Shown one piece after another: positions 1 through 7,553 of a stretch of DNA of 9,266 nt. The DNA lies in assembly GCA_902514225.1 (NCBI GenBank), contig CABXPN010000038.1, positions 1-9,266 on the forward strand, read 5' to 3'. The stretch is from an uncultured Bacteroidota bacterium. GTDB lineage: Bacteria; Bacteroidota; Bacteroidia; Flavobacteriales; BACL11. The position numbers and the translations under genes were made by a program. Under the pieces are notes generated by a model. That model was not told where the DNA came from, ran no database searches, and saw only the letters and a list, made by a program, of their open reading frames with translations. Position 1 is the stretch's first letter; each line of letters begins with the position of its first letter.

Positions 1-153
1 AATAAAATTAAACTTTTAGTAAATAAAAAAAGTTTTTTATATCTAGTGGGAACAACTTTGGAATTTTCAGACGGACTTAATGGGAAAGGATTTGTTTTTA
101 ATAATCCGAATGCAAGTAGAACTTGTGGTTGTGGAGAAAGTTTTTCTCTTTAA
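1..153 (+). CDS. A-type Fe-S carrier (IscA/SufA/HesB family), C-terminal part
   Basis: This is the last 50 residues of a small A-type iron-sulfur carrier; the gene begins upstream of the window. A-type carriers receive clusters from the SUF or ISC scaffold and pass them to apo-proteins in the cytoplasm. The visible part ends with the family hallmark, an NNPN stretch followed by Cys-Gly-Cys-Gly-Glu-Ser-Phe (the two cysteines are residues 42 and 44 of the fragment), and a preceding Gly-Thr-x-Leu-Glu-Phe segment. These two cysteines, with a third one upstream that is not visible here, normally bind iron or the cluster. The frame is open from base 1 to a TAA at 151-153, and sufB starts 10 nt later, so it is the first visible gene of the suf operon. 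Whether it should be called sufA or iscA cannot be decided from the fragment; location beside sufB favours a SUF role. Confidence 0.9.
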   Translation, partial: NKIKLLVNKKSFLYLVGTTLEFSDGLNGKGFVFNNPNASRTCGCGESFSL

Positions 154-163
154 TAATTGACAG

Positions 164-1621
164 ATGAGCGATAAAAGAAAAAAATCTGAAGATGAATTAT
201 TAGATGAAGTTACTTCTTCAGAATACAAATATGGTTTTACAACTGACATAGAGTCAGACACAATTCCTAAAGGGATTTCAGAAGAGGTAGTGAGAATTAT
301 CTCTGCAAAAAAAAATGAACCTGAATGGATGTTAGAATACAGATTAAATGCCTATAAAGCATGGCTCGAAATGAAAGAACCAAATTGGGCAAATGTTTCT
401 TACGAAAAACCAAATTATCAAGATGTAATTTATTATTCTGCTCCAAAACAAAAACCGGTTTTAGACAGCTTGGATGATTTAGATCCAGAAATGAAAAAGA
501 CTTTTGATAAACTAGGTATTTCTCTTGAGGAGCAAAAGAAATTAGCCAATGTTGCAGTGGATATTGTAATGGATTCTGTTTCAGTAGCTACTTCTTTTAA
601 AGAAACTTTATCAGAAAAAGGAATTATTTTCTGCTCTATTTCAGATGCAATACAAGAACATCCTAAATTAGTAAGAAAATACTTAGGGAGTGTTGTTCCA
701 ACTAGAGATAATTTCTTTTCAGCACTTAATTCAGCTGTGTTTTCTGATGGTTCTTTTTGTTACATTCCGAAAGGAGTGAAATGTCCTATGGAACTTTCAA
801 CTTATTTTAGAATAAATGAAGCTGGGACAGGTCAATTTGAACGGACACTTTTAATTGCAGATGAAGGAAGTCAAGTAAGTTATTTGGAAGGTTGTACCGC
901 TCCTATGAGAGATGAAAATCAGTTGCATGCTGCAGTAGTAGAATTAGTCGCAATGGATGATGCGGATATAAAATATTCTACTGTTCAAAATTGGTATCCT
1001 GGGAATGAGGAAGGTGTTGGTGGGGTGTTTAATTTTGTAACCAAAAGAGGGGTTTGTTATAAAAATGCGAAAATTTCTTGGACACAAGTAGAAACAGGAT
1101 CTGCTGTAACCTGGAAATATCCTTCTTGTATTTTAAAAGGAGATAATTCTATTGGAGAATTTTTCTCAGTAGCGGTAACCAATAATTTTCAACAAGCCGA
1201 TACCGGCACAAAAATGATTCACTTAGGGAAAAACACAAAGAGTACTATTATTGCAAAAGGAATATGTGCGGGAAAAAGTAACGGTAATTATAGGGGATTG
1301 GTTCGTATTTCAAAAGGAGCTGCAAACTCCCGAAATTTTTCTCAATGTGATTCCTTGTTAATGGGTGATAAATGTGGCTCACACACATTCCCATATATTG
1401 AAGTAAAAAATAATTCTTCCAAAATAGAACATGAAGCAACTACCTCAAAAATTGGAGAAGATCAAATATTCTATTGTAACCAAAGAGGAATAGGTACAGA
1501 AGCAGCTATTGCACTAATCGTAAACGGTTATTGCAAAGATGTACTCAACCAATTACCAATGGAATTTGCAGTAGAAGCACAAAAATTATTAGAAATCAGC
1601 CTTGAAGGTTCAGTAGGTTAA
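164..1621 (+). CDS. sufB: SufB, Fe-S cluster scaffold subunit of SufBCD
   Basis: SufB is the main scaffold subunit of the cytoplasmic SufBC2D complex, on which clusters are assembled from sulfur delivered by SufS-SufE. The 485-residue length fits the family (about 480-495) and the protein looks complete, ending in the typical [23 protein letters not shown] tail. The central beta-helix core is recognisable by its long conserved stretches, for example the segment with [17 protein letters not shown]. Cys395 in the QCDSLL motif aligns, by distance from the C-terminus, with E. coli Cys405, the essential sulfur-accepting residue. Glu422-His423-Glu424 align with E. coli 432-434, also implicated in cluster building. 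The ATG is preceded by TAATTGACAG with no Shine-Dalgarno match, as is usual in Bacteroidota. The gene lies 10 nt after the A-type carrier and 10 nt before sufC. Confidence 0.98.
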   Translation: MSDKRKKSEDELLDEVTSSEYKYGFTTDIESDTIPKGISEEVVRIISAKKNEPEWMLEYRLNAYKAWLEMKEPNWANVSYEKPNYQDVIYYSAPKQKPVLDSLDDLDPEMKKTFDKLGISLEEQKKLANVAVDIVMDSVSVATSFKETLSEKGIIFCSISDAIQEHPKLVRKYLGSVVPTRDNFFSALNSAVFSDGSFCYIPKGVKCPMELSTYFRINEAGTGQFERTLLIADEGSQVSYLEGCTAPMRDENQLHAAVVELVAMDDADIKYSTVQNWYPGNEEGVGGVFNFVTKRGVCYKNAKISWTQVETGSAVTWKYPSCILKGDNSIGEFFSVAVTNNFQQADTGTKMIHLGKNTKSTIIAKGICAGKSNGNYRGLVRISKGAANSRNFSQCDSLLMGDKCGSHTFPYIEVKNNSSKIEHEATTSKIGEDQIFYCNQRGIGTEAAIALIVNGYCKDVLNQLPMEFAVEAQKLLEISLEGSVG

Positions 1622-1631
1622 AAACAAGAAA

Positions 1632-2394
1632 ATGTTACAAATAAAAAACTTAAAAGCAGGAATTGAAGACAATCAAATCCTAAAAGGAATAAACTTAGAA
1701 GTAAAAGCAGGAGAAGTCCATGCGATTATGGGTCCGAATGGTTCTGGAAAAAGTACGCTATCGGCAGTAATTGCTGGAAATGAAGATTATGAAGTTGAGG
1801 GGGGGGGGGATTACTTTTAACGGAGAAGATTTACTAGAATTAAACCCTGAAGAAAGAGCACATAATGGTGTATTTCTTTCTTTTCAATATCCTGTTGAAA
1901 TTCCAGGAATTTCAGTTTCTAACTTTATCAAAACATCCATTTTAGAAAAAAGGAAAGCACAAGGTTTAGATCCTATTCCAACTAAGGATTTGTTAAAGAT
2001 AATGCGTGAAAAAATGGAATTGTTAAGCATCAAAAGAGGATACTTATCTCGTAACATGAATGAAGGATTTTCTGGTGGAGAAAAGAAAAGAAATGAGATA
2101 TTTCAAATGGCTATGTTAGAACCAAAACTAGCTATTTTAGATGAAACTGATTCTGGATTAGATATTGATGCACTTAGAATTGTTGCAAATGGAGTAAACA
2201 AACTAAAAAGTACCGATAATGCAACAATCATAATTACACATTACCAAAGGCTATTGGATTATATTGTTCCTGATTTTGTTCATATATTATACAATGGTAG
2301 AATCATAAAATCAGGTGGAGCAGAATTAGCACACGAGCTAGAAGAAAAGGGATATGATTGGATAACTAAAGAAGCGGATAAACAGTGGGTTTAA
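1632..2394 (+). CDS. sufC: SufC, ATPase subunit of SufBCD, interrupted by a one-base frameshift
   Basis: SufC is the ABC-type ATPase that drives rearrangement of the SufBCD scaffold during cluster assembly. The sequence as given does not encode it in one frame. The first frame (1632-1820) gives 62 residues including Walker A (GPNGSGKST) and then stops at a TAA just after an 11-G run. The rest continues in the next frame, with the ABC signature [10 protein letters not shown], Walker [13 protein letters not shown], and the H-loop ITHYQR, to the TAA at 2392-2394. Removing one G from 1799-1809 restores a 253-residue protein of normal family length, reading EVEGGGITF across the join, where relatives typically have a short Gly-rich turn. 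Internal starts downstream of the break (TTG 1771, ATG 1780 or 1789) would lack Walker A and could not give a working ATPase. The stop overlaps the sufD GTG start. Identity is certain; whether the frameshift is biological is not. Confidence 0.95.
1799..1809 (+). repeat. 11-base poly-G tract at the sufC frameshift point
   Basis: Eleven consecutive G residues lie exactly where the two halves of sufC change frame. The run extends from the last base of a GAG codon to the first base of the apparent GAT codon. Ten Gs would keep the gene in frame. Long G runs are conspicuous in such an AT-rich sequence and are prone both to base-count errors in sequencing and to slipped-strand mispairing in cells. 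I see no other G run of comparable length in the window. Confidence 0.95.
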
Positions 2395-3605
2395 TTGAAA
2401 ATTTAAAATCGTATTCCGATAAGTTAGAAGTATCTGCGGAAAGGAAAGAAATCCTTAATTCTTTTCTAACACATGGGTTTCCGACAACTAAGGATGAAGA
2501 GTGGAAATATACTTCACTAAAAAAGATAGTTGCGAACGAATATGCTATTGAAAATACAGGGGAAATTATTGACTCTTATACAATTGAAAAGTATTCTTTA
2601 GGATTTGATAATAAAATTATTTTTTCAGATGGAAAACTAATAAATATACCTGAAATTAAAGGAGTGAGTATTAGCAGTTTTTCTAATTTTGAAAGCTCTA
2701 CAACTGACAGTATTTCACAACTTAATAAAGCCCTTGCTCAAAATGGATTTACTATTACAGTAAACAAAAATACTGTTGTAGAAAACCCAATTGAAATTTT
2801 GTTTTTTGCAACTACAAAAGATAATTTTTCTCAATACAGAAACCTAATTTCTGTTGGAGATAATGCTGAGGTTAAGTTTGTAGAAAGAATACAAAACTTA
2901 AATGATTCTGCTTCAATAGTAAATCATTTTACTCAGATACATTGTGACAGAAATACAAAAGTAGAATACAATAAAATACAAAATAACACCACAGAGTCCC
3001 GACTGATTGATACCGTAAATGTATATCAAGAACAAGACTCTACTTGTGATATTAACACACTTATTTTTGGAGGTTCATTCACCAGGAATAATTTGAACTT
3101 TGAACAAAATGGTTCTAATTGCGAAAGCAATATGAATGGAATTTCAATATTGGACGATAATCAGCTTGCTGACAATCATACTTTTGTGGATCATAAAAGT
3201 GCGCATTGCAGAAGTAATGAAATGTACAAAGGAGTTTATTTAGGGCGTTCCAAAGGAGTGTTTAACGGTAAAATTATGGTTCGTCCTGATGCACAAAAAA
3301 TTGATGCGTTCCAGTCCAACAACAACTTATTATTAAGTGAGAATTCTACTATTGACAGCAAACCACAATTAGAAATTTATGCTGATGATGTAAAATGTAG
3401 TCATGGGTGTACAATTGGGCAATTGGATGAAAAAGCACTTTTTTACATGAGAAGTAGAGGGATTGGATTGGAAGAAGCAAAGGCAGTACTAACTTATACA
3501 TTTGCATCTGAAGCAATTGAAAATATATCTGTGGAAGAGGTGAAATTATTGGCTCAAAAACTATTGTCGCAAAAATTAAATGTTGATTTAGATTTCAGTT
3601 TATAG
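2385..3605 (+). CDS. sufD: SufD, scaffold subunit of SufBCD
   Basis: SufD is the SufB paralogue that completes the SufBC2D scaffold and is needed for iron acquisition during cluster assembly. At 406 residues it is slightly shorter than E. coli SufD (about 420). The conserved C-terminal block is intact: VKCSHGCTIGQLDEKALFYMRSRGI-type sequence, with Cys338 and His340; His340 corresponds to E. coli His360, which faces SufB Cys405 at the proposed assembly site. The start is a GTG at 2385: an in-frame TAA at 2379-2381 rules out any earlier start, and the reading matches family N-termini well. The GTG lies inside the last codons of sufC (10-nt overlap), suggesting translational coupling, so SufD expression may depend on ribosomes reading the downstream sufC frame. 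It abuts sufS with no gap. Confidence 0.96.
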   Translation: MGLIENLKSYSDKLEVSAERKEILNSFLTHGFPTTKDEEWKYTSLKKIVANEYAIENTGEIIDSYTIEKYSLGFDNKIIFSDGKLINIPEIKGVSISSFSNFESSTTDSISQLNKALAQNGFTITVNKNTVVENPIEILFFATTKDNFSQYRNLISVGDNAEVKFVERIQNLNDSASIVNHFTQIHCDRNTKVEYNKIQNNTTESRLIDTVNVYQEQDSTCDINTLIFGGSFTRNNLNFEQNGSNCESNMNGISILDDNQLADNHTFVDHKSAHCRSNEMYKGVYLGRSKGVFNGKIMVRPDAQKIDAFQSNNNLLLSENSTIDSKPQLEIYADDVKCSHGCTIGQLDEKALFYMRSRGIGLEEAKAVLTYTFASEAIENISVEEVKLLAQKLLSQKLNVDLDFSL

Positions 3606-4820
3606 ATGTTAGATATTAACAAAATACGAGAACAATTTCCTGTCCTTAGCCGAAAGGTTAACGGACAAGACTTAGTGTATTTTGATAATGGAGCTACAAC
3701 ACAAAAGCCACAATCGGTTATTGATGCTGAATCAAATTATTATACTAATGAAAACTCCAATGTACACAGGGGAGTTCATTTTTTAAGCGGATTATCAACC
3801 GATAAATTTGAGGAAACAAGAAATACAATTAAGGATTTTATTGGAGCAAAACAAAATCATGAAATCATCTTTACTAAAGGGACAACTGACTCTATAAATC
3901 TTGTTGCAAATGGGTTTCGTACTTTACTAAAAAGTGGTAATGAAGTAATTGTTTCTGAGTTAGAGCACCACTCTAACATTGTGCCTTGGCAAATGTGCTG
4001 TGAAATTTCAGGTGCAACTTTAAAGGTAATTCCTATTTTAGATAATGGAGAACTTAACATGCTTGAGTTTGAAAAAATCCTTACTGAAAACACAAAATTG
4101 GTAGCGGTTTCTCATGTTTCAAATGCACTAGGAACTATAAACCCTATTGAAGAGATTATTGAAAAAGCTCATAAAGTTGGATCACAAGTTCTGATTGATG
4201 GAGCACAAGCAGCTTCACATATTCCTTTAAACACGCAGGAACTGAATGCGGACTTTTATTGTTTTTCTGCACATAAAATGTACGGACCGACTGGAGTTGG
4301 TATTTTGTACGGAAAGGAAGAAGTATTAAACAATCTGCCTCCTTACCAAGGGGGTGGAGAAATGATAAAAGAGGTTGGTTTTACTAAAACTACTTATGCT
4401 GATTTACCTCATAAATTTGAAGCAGGAACTCCTAATATCTCTGGAGTAATTGCTTTTAAAAATGCGATTGATTTCATATCAGAAATTGGAGTTGAAACAA
4501 TATCAAAACATGAAGATATACTTTTAAAACACGCAACTTCCGAACTCTTAAAAATTGAAGGGGTTAAGATTTATGGAACTTCAGAGAAAAAGTTAGGAAT
4601 AATTTCTTTTAATATTGAGGGTTTACATCCTTACGATATTGGAATGATTGTAGATAAAATGGGAATTGCAATCCGAACAGGACATCATTGTGCGCAACCT
4701 ATTATGGGCAAATTTAACATCCCAGGCACGGCACGAATTTCTTTGGCAATATACAATACTAAAGAGGAAGTTGATCTTTGTATAAATGCCATTAAAAAGG
4801 CAAAATTGATGTTATCGTAA
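3606..4820 (+). CDS. sufS: SufS, class II cysteine desulfurase
   Basis: SufS is the pyridoxal-phosphate cysteine desulfurase that removes sulfur from L-cysteine, giving alanine and an enzyme-bound persulfide that is handed to SufE. The 404-residue length matches the family. Lys224 in SAHKMYGPTG is the PLP Schiff-base lysine (E. coli Lys226). Cys362 in RTGHHCAQP is the persulfide-forming cysteine (E. coli Cys364), and the RTGHHCAQP form with a short loop is typical of group II enzymes rather than IscS. The EHHSN motif near residues 120-124 supplies the histidine that stacks on the cofactor. The ATG directly follows the sufD stop codon, and the stop overlaps the sufE start by one base (TAATG). 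Partner of the next gene. Confidence 0.97.
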   Translation: MLDINKIREQFPVLSRKVNGQDLVYFDNGATTQKPQSVIDAESNYYTNENSNVHRGVHFLSGLSTDKFEETRNTIKDFIGAKQNHEIIFTKGTTDSINLVANGFRTLLKSGNEVIVSELEHHSNIVPWQMCCEISGATLKVIPILDNGELNMLEFEKILTENTKLVAVSHVSNALGTINPIEEIIEKAHKVGSQVLIDGAQAASHIPLNTQELNADFYCFSAHKMYGPTGVGILYGKEEVLNNLPPYQGGGEMIKEVGFTKTTYADLPHKFEAGTPNISGVIAFKNAIDFISEIGVETISKHEDILLKHATSELLKIEGVKIYGTSEKKLGIISFNIEGLHPYDIGMIVDKMGIAIRTGHHCAQPIMGKFNIPGTARISLAIYNTKEEVDLCINAIKKAKLMLS

Positions 4821-5236
4821 TGAGTACAATACAAGAAATACAAGAAGAAATAATAGAGGATTTTGCAATGTTTGACGATTGGATGCAGAAGTATGAATAC
4901 CTTATTGATTTAGGAAAAGAATTATCCCCAATTGATGAGAGATACAAAACAGAAGATAACCTGATAAGAGGTTGCCAAAGCAGAGTATGGCTTCATGCAG
5001 AACATACTGACGGAAAAATTATTTACACAGCAGGTAGTGACTCTATAATGACAAAAGGAATTGTTGCTATTTTAATAAATGTGCTTTCAGGACAATCTCC
5101 GTCAGAAATTGCAAATGCAAAACTTGACTTTATAAATGAAATAGGATTGAAAGAACAACTCTCTCCTACTCGTGCAAACGGATTAGTTTCCATGATAAAA
5201 CAAATGAAAATTTACGCAATTGCCTACAACAAATAA
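4820..5236 (+). CDS. sufE: SufE, sulfur transfer protein partnering SufS
   Basis: SufE accepts the persulfide sulfur from SufS, stimulates its desulfurase activity, and passes sulfur to SufB. The 138 residues equal the E. coli length. Cys52 in the RGCQSRVWL motif is the sulfur-accepting cysteine (E. coli Cys51). The C-terminal SPTRANGLVSMIKQMK helix is also typical. The start ATG shares its A with the sufS stop (TAATG), so the two partners are probably translationally coupled and made in similar amounts. The sufT-like gene begins 2 nt after the stop. Using SufE rather than SufU as the sulfur shuttle fits a Bacteroidota or Proteobacteria-type SUF system. Confidence 0.97.
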   Translation: MSTIQEIQEEIIEDFAMFDDWMQKYEYLIDLGKELSPIDERYKTEDNLIRGCQSRVWLHAEHTDGKIIYTAGSDSIMTKGIVAILINVLSGQSPSEIANAKLDFINEIGLKEQLSPTRANGLVSMIKQMKIYAIAYNK

Positions 5237-5238
5237 AG

Positions 5239-5562
5239 ATGAAAACAAAAGAAGAATTACAAAAGATTGGAGAACAAGTTATTGAGGTAATTTGTAAAAT
5301 TTATGACCCTGAAATTCCGGTAAATATTTACGATTTAGGACTTATATATGATGTTGAAGTAAGTGATGAATGTGATGTAAATATTACTATGACTCTTACA
5401 ACTCCTAATTGCCCTGTAGCAGAGACTTTACCTGTTGAGGTGGAGGAAAAAGTAAAAATTGTTCCTGCTGTTAGGAACGCAAAAGTAGAAATTGTTTTTG
5501 AGCCAACTTGGACTAAAGAAATGATGAGTGAAGAAGCAAGACTAGAATTAGGAATGTTATAA
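5239..5562 (+). CDS. sufT: SufT-like DUF59/MIP18-family Fe-S maturation factor
   Basis: This 107-residue protein is a single DUF59 (MIP18-like) domain. DUF59 proteins in suf operons, SufT in Staphylococcus, act as auxiliary factors for maturing Fe-S proteins, mainly when demand is high; related eukaryotic proteins belong to the cytosolic Fe-S targeting complex. The family signatures are visible: YDPEIPVNIYDLGLIYDV near residues 22-39, and TTPNCPVAETLP around 54-65 with the conserved Cys58, followed by the EIVFEPTWTKEMMSEEAR C-terminal pattern. It starts 2 nt after sufE and abuts the DUF2480 gene without a gap, so it is clearly part of the same transcript. A PaaD-type role is unlikely because no phenylacetate genes are nearby. 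Confidence 0.9.
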   Translation: MKTKEELQKIGEQVIEVICKIYDPEIPVNIYDLGLIYDVEVSDECDVNITMTLTTPNCPVAETLPVEVEEKVKIVPAVRNAKVEIVFEPTWTKEMMSEEARLELGML

Positions 5563-6069
5563 ATGAGTGATGAAATTATAAATAGAGTTTCTAGTTCTGA
5601 TTTAATTACTATCGATTTGGCGGATTACGCACCAACAAAATCTATTGCAGTTTTGGATATTAAAAAATTTCTCTTAAAAGGGATTTTCCTGAAAGAAAAG
5701 GAATTCCGAGCAAGTTTAAAAGTATTTGATTTCTCTATATATAACGATAAAGTTGTAGTTCTTAATTGTAGTTCCGATGCAATAGTACCTATGTGGGCTT
5801 TTATGCTCGTTACTTCCTACTTAAATACGGCTAATACTGAAATCCATTTTGGGACAAAAGAAGATGTGTTTCAGCGAATTTTTATAGATAATATTGACGC
5901 AATTGATCCATCAGAATTTGAAGGTAAAAAAGTAATTGTAAAAGGTTGTGGTAGTATTAAAATTTCAGAAGAACATTATATTACAATTAGTAAAAAATTA
6001 CTCCCTCTTGTAAGTTCCTTAATGTTTGGAGAGGCTTGTTCGGCTGTTCCTGTTTTTAAGAAAAAGTAA
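5563..6069 (+). CDS. DUF2480 family protein, suf-operon-linked, function unknown
   Basis: I recognise this 168-residue protein as DUF2480, a family I know only from Bacteroidota and typically beside suf genes. No biochemical role is known to me. It has no signal peptide or membrane segment, so it should be cytoplasmic. Three motifs each hold one cysteine: Cys69 in LNCSSDAIVPMWA, Cys129 in VKGCGSIKIS, and Cys159 in FGEACSAVPVF. From memory of relatives, all three motifs are conserved, which would suit a metal, cluster or persulfide site. That is inference. The ATG directly follows the sufT stop, and it is the last gene of the operon; the next gene runs in the opposite direction. The position argues for a role in Fe-S assembly or delivery rather than a chance neighbour. 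Confidence 0.88.
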   Translation: MSDEIINRVSSSDLITIDLADYAPTKSIAVLDIKKFLLKGIFLKEKEFRASLKVFDFSIYNDKVVVLNCSSDAIVPMWAFMLVTSYLNTANTEIHFGTKEDVFQRIFIDNIDAIDPSEFEGKKVIVKGCGSIKISEEHYITISKKLLPLVSSLMFGEACSAVPVFKKK

Positions 6070-6120
6070 ATTTTATTATTATATATGTTTCATTTCCCTA
6101 AATATAACCCTTCATCTCTA

Positions 6121-6759
6121 TCAGTTTTTATGATGTTTATGCCTAATTAATATTTCAACAATAATTAGATTAGGAACCCACCCTAACCAGGAAACAACTT
6201 GGTAAAGTTCCATTGGTGGTAATTCTGTAATATAGTTTACAATAATGAATTTCCACAATCTTAATGTTATAGCTGATAAAGTTAAGGCGTAACTTCTAAA
6301 CATATATTTTGAATGTAACTCATATTTTTTTTGTTTTATATATTGAAATGCCTTATATGTGTATATCCACCAAAGTAATGATAATAACATAAAAGAAACA
6401 ATTGAAATAATTCCTCCATTTGCAAGAATTCCCATTATAAATCCTGTAGGACCAGCTAATAATAAAATTATTATAATATATAATTTTCCTACATTTCTAT
6501 GTATATCAGTATTGATGAAAAATTTATTAAATTGGGTAAAACCAGCTACCAATGCTAGAATACTGGTGAAGACATGAATGTAGAATGAGGTAATCCATAT
6601 ATTAGATATTATCTTGTTCTTAGTGTCAAAAATCCATTGTTTAATTTGTAGAAATCCTACATCTTTTTGAAAAGAAAAGTATGGATTTATCAATTCAATC
6701 ATCAAAATTGTAAAAAAGAAAAGTAAAATTAGCAGAAGAAGATTTATATAGTTTCTCAA
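6121..6759 (-). CDS. DUF2306 family multi-span membrane protein
   Basis: A 212-residue, very hydrophobic protein with about six probable membrane segments (roughly residues 5-22, 54-77, 91-111, 116-139, 154-176, 185-205). It matches the DUF2306 pattern: YIHVFTSILALVAGFTQF near 60-77, HRNVGKLYII near 87-96, a glycine-rich loop, and HSKYMFRSYALTLSAITLRLW around 149-169. Histidines 62, 87 and 149 sit in these motifs. The family has no firmly established function that I know of. The start is uncertain: the open frame allows TTG at 6757-6759, preceded closely by an in-frame TAA at 6774-6772, while the first ATG (residue 20, at 6702) would remove the first membrane segment. I prefer TTG because it keeps that segment. 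It is convergent with the suf operon and divergent from the lipoprotein gene, and looks more AT-rich than the suf genes. Confidence 0.8.
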   Translation of the reverse strand: MRNYINLLLLILLFFFTILMIELINPYFSFQKDVGFLQIKQWIFDTKNKIISNIWITSFYIHVFTSILALVAGFTQFNKFFINTDIHRNVGKLYIIIILLLAGPTGFIMGILANGGIISIVSFMLLSLLWWIYTYKAFQYIKQKKYELHSKYMFRSYALTLSAITLRLWKFIIVNYITELPPMELYQVVSWLGWVPNLIIVEILIRHKHHKN

Positions 6760-6799
6760 AATTATATATTTTTACAGAAATAAAATATAAAGTAAAAAT
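6760..6799. promoter_or_regulatory. Short divergent intergenic region, probable promoter(s)
   Basis: Only 40 very AT-rich bases separate the DUF2306 gene (minus) from the lipoprotein gene (plus), so promoters for both must lie here or overlap coding sequence. On the plus strand TATATTTT (about 6765-6772) matches seven of eight positions of the Bacteroidota -7 consensus TAnnTTTG and would give a leader of about 20 nt, but no clear -33 TTG box is seen. On the minus strand TAATTTTG (6764-6757) is a perfect -7 match but overlaps the assumed TTG start. Both are weak in sequence this AT-rich. Confidence 0.3.
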
Positions 6800-7549
6800 A
6801 TGAAAAAATTATTTATGATTAATTATAGAGGTGTAATTATGTTGTTTTGTATGACATTATTTGCTTGTAGTAGTTCTCAAAAAGAAGAAGAATTATCAAT
6901 AAAGATTGATAAATTGCAAGAAGAGATAGAATCATTTAAAGAACAGAACTTGTCAGGAACCTATATTGGTGATTTTGGAGATAATTTGATAAACATTACT
7001 TTAGTTGATTGTAAAGAAGGGGAAGCTCAAGGGTATTCTGTTTGTGCTGGTAATGATAGAGATATTTCAGGATCTTATAATCATATAGGAGATGGTCTAT
7101 ATGAATTTGAATTAGATGAACCTGGAGATAATAAATATGATGGTTCATTTAAATTTAAATTAGATATAAATACTCAAATAATTCAAGGAGATTGGGATCC
7201 TTATAAGGATATTGTCAACCCTCAGAGTTATACGTTAAAAAGAAAACATTTTCAATATAATATTAATAATGGTAATTTTTCTTATGTTTCTAAGAGGTAT
7301 CTTACACAAGAGGAATTACTTGAATTTGATTTAGATGAATTAGGTGAGATGCGAAATGAGATATATGCTAGATATGGGTATAGTTTTAAAAATAAATCCT
7401 GGAGACATTATTTTGAAAGAAAAGATTGGTATATTCCTACTAGAACTGATATCCGTGATAAAATTACGAAAGTTGAGTATGAAAATATAGACTTAATTAA
7501 AGATGTAGAAGAATACTGGGATTTAGAATATGATGAATTTGGAAGGTAA
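6800..7549 (+). CDS. Lipoprotein with C-terminal YARHG domain
   Basis: A 249-residue secreted protein. The N-terminus is a lipoprotein signal: positively charged start, hydrophobic stretch, and a lipobox LFAC with Cys23 as the lipidation site, followed by SSS. Residues 28-50 are charged with a heptad-like pattern, probably a short coiled coil or linker. Residues 51-150 form a beta-rich region (TYIGDFGDNLINITLVD, then SGSYNHIGDGLYEFEL) that I cannot assign to a family. The C-terminal part, about 166-237, is a YARHG domain: EMRNEIYARYGYSF, then a W-x-x-YF and a WY pattern. The naming motif reads YARYG instead of YARHG. YARHG domains are extracellular and of unknown function, found in many lipoproteins. 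Nothing links it to Fe-S assembly. The mature protein is acidic. It is convergent with the next gene, with 4 nt between stop codons. Confidence 0.85.
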   Translation: MKKLFMINYRGVIMLFCMTLFACSSSQKEEELSIKIDKLQEEIESFKEQNLSGTYIGDFGDNLINITLVDCKEGEAQGYSVCAGNDRDISGSYNHIGDGLYEFELDEPGDNKYDGSFKFKLDINTQIIQGDWDPYKDIVNPQSYTLKRKHFQYNINNGNFSYVSKRYLTQEELLEFDLDELGEMRNEIYARYGYSFKNKSWRHYFERKDWYIPTRTDIRDKITKVEYENIDLIKDVEEYWDLEYDEFGR

Positions 7550-7553
7550 AAAA

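Noticed and set aside
67..261. Minus-strand open frame across the carrier-sufB junction
   Set aside because: It lies antisense to two clear genes, has a low-complexity Ser/Thr-rich translation, and no family resemblance.
1248..1439. Minus-strand open frame inside sufB
   Set aside because: Fully antisense to a highly conserved part of SufB; a shadow of the coding strand.
1771..2394. Downstream half of sufC as a separate gene starting at TTG 1771
   Set aside because: It would begin with SufC sequence out of frame and lack Walker A; it is better read as the second part of a frameshifted sufC.
3857..4093. Minus-strand open frame inside sufS
   Set aside because: Antisense to conserved SufS sequence with no recognisable motifs.
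6053..6075. Possible terminator after DUF2480 (TTTTTAAGAAAAA followed by a T-rich stretch)
   Set aside because: The stem would be only A-T pairs with a three-base loop, and it lies largely within the coding end; too weak to call in such AT-rich sequence. No other hairpin is seen in 6070-6120.
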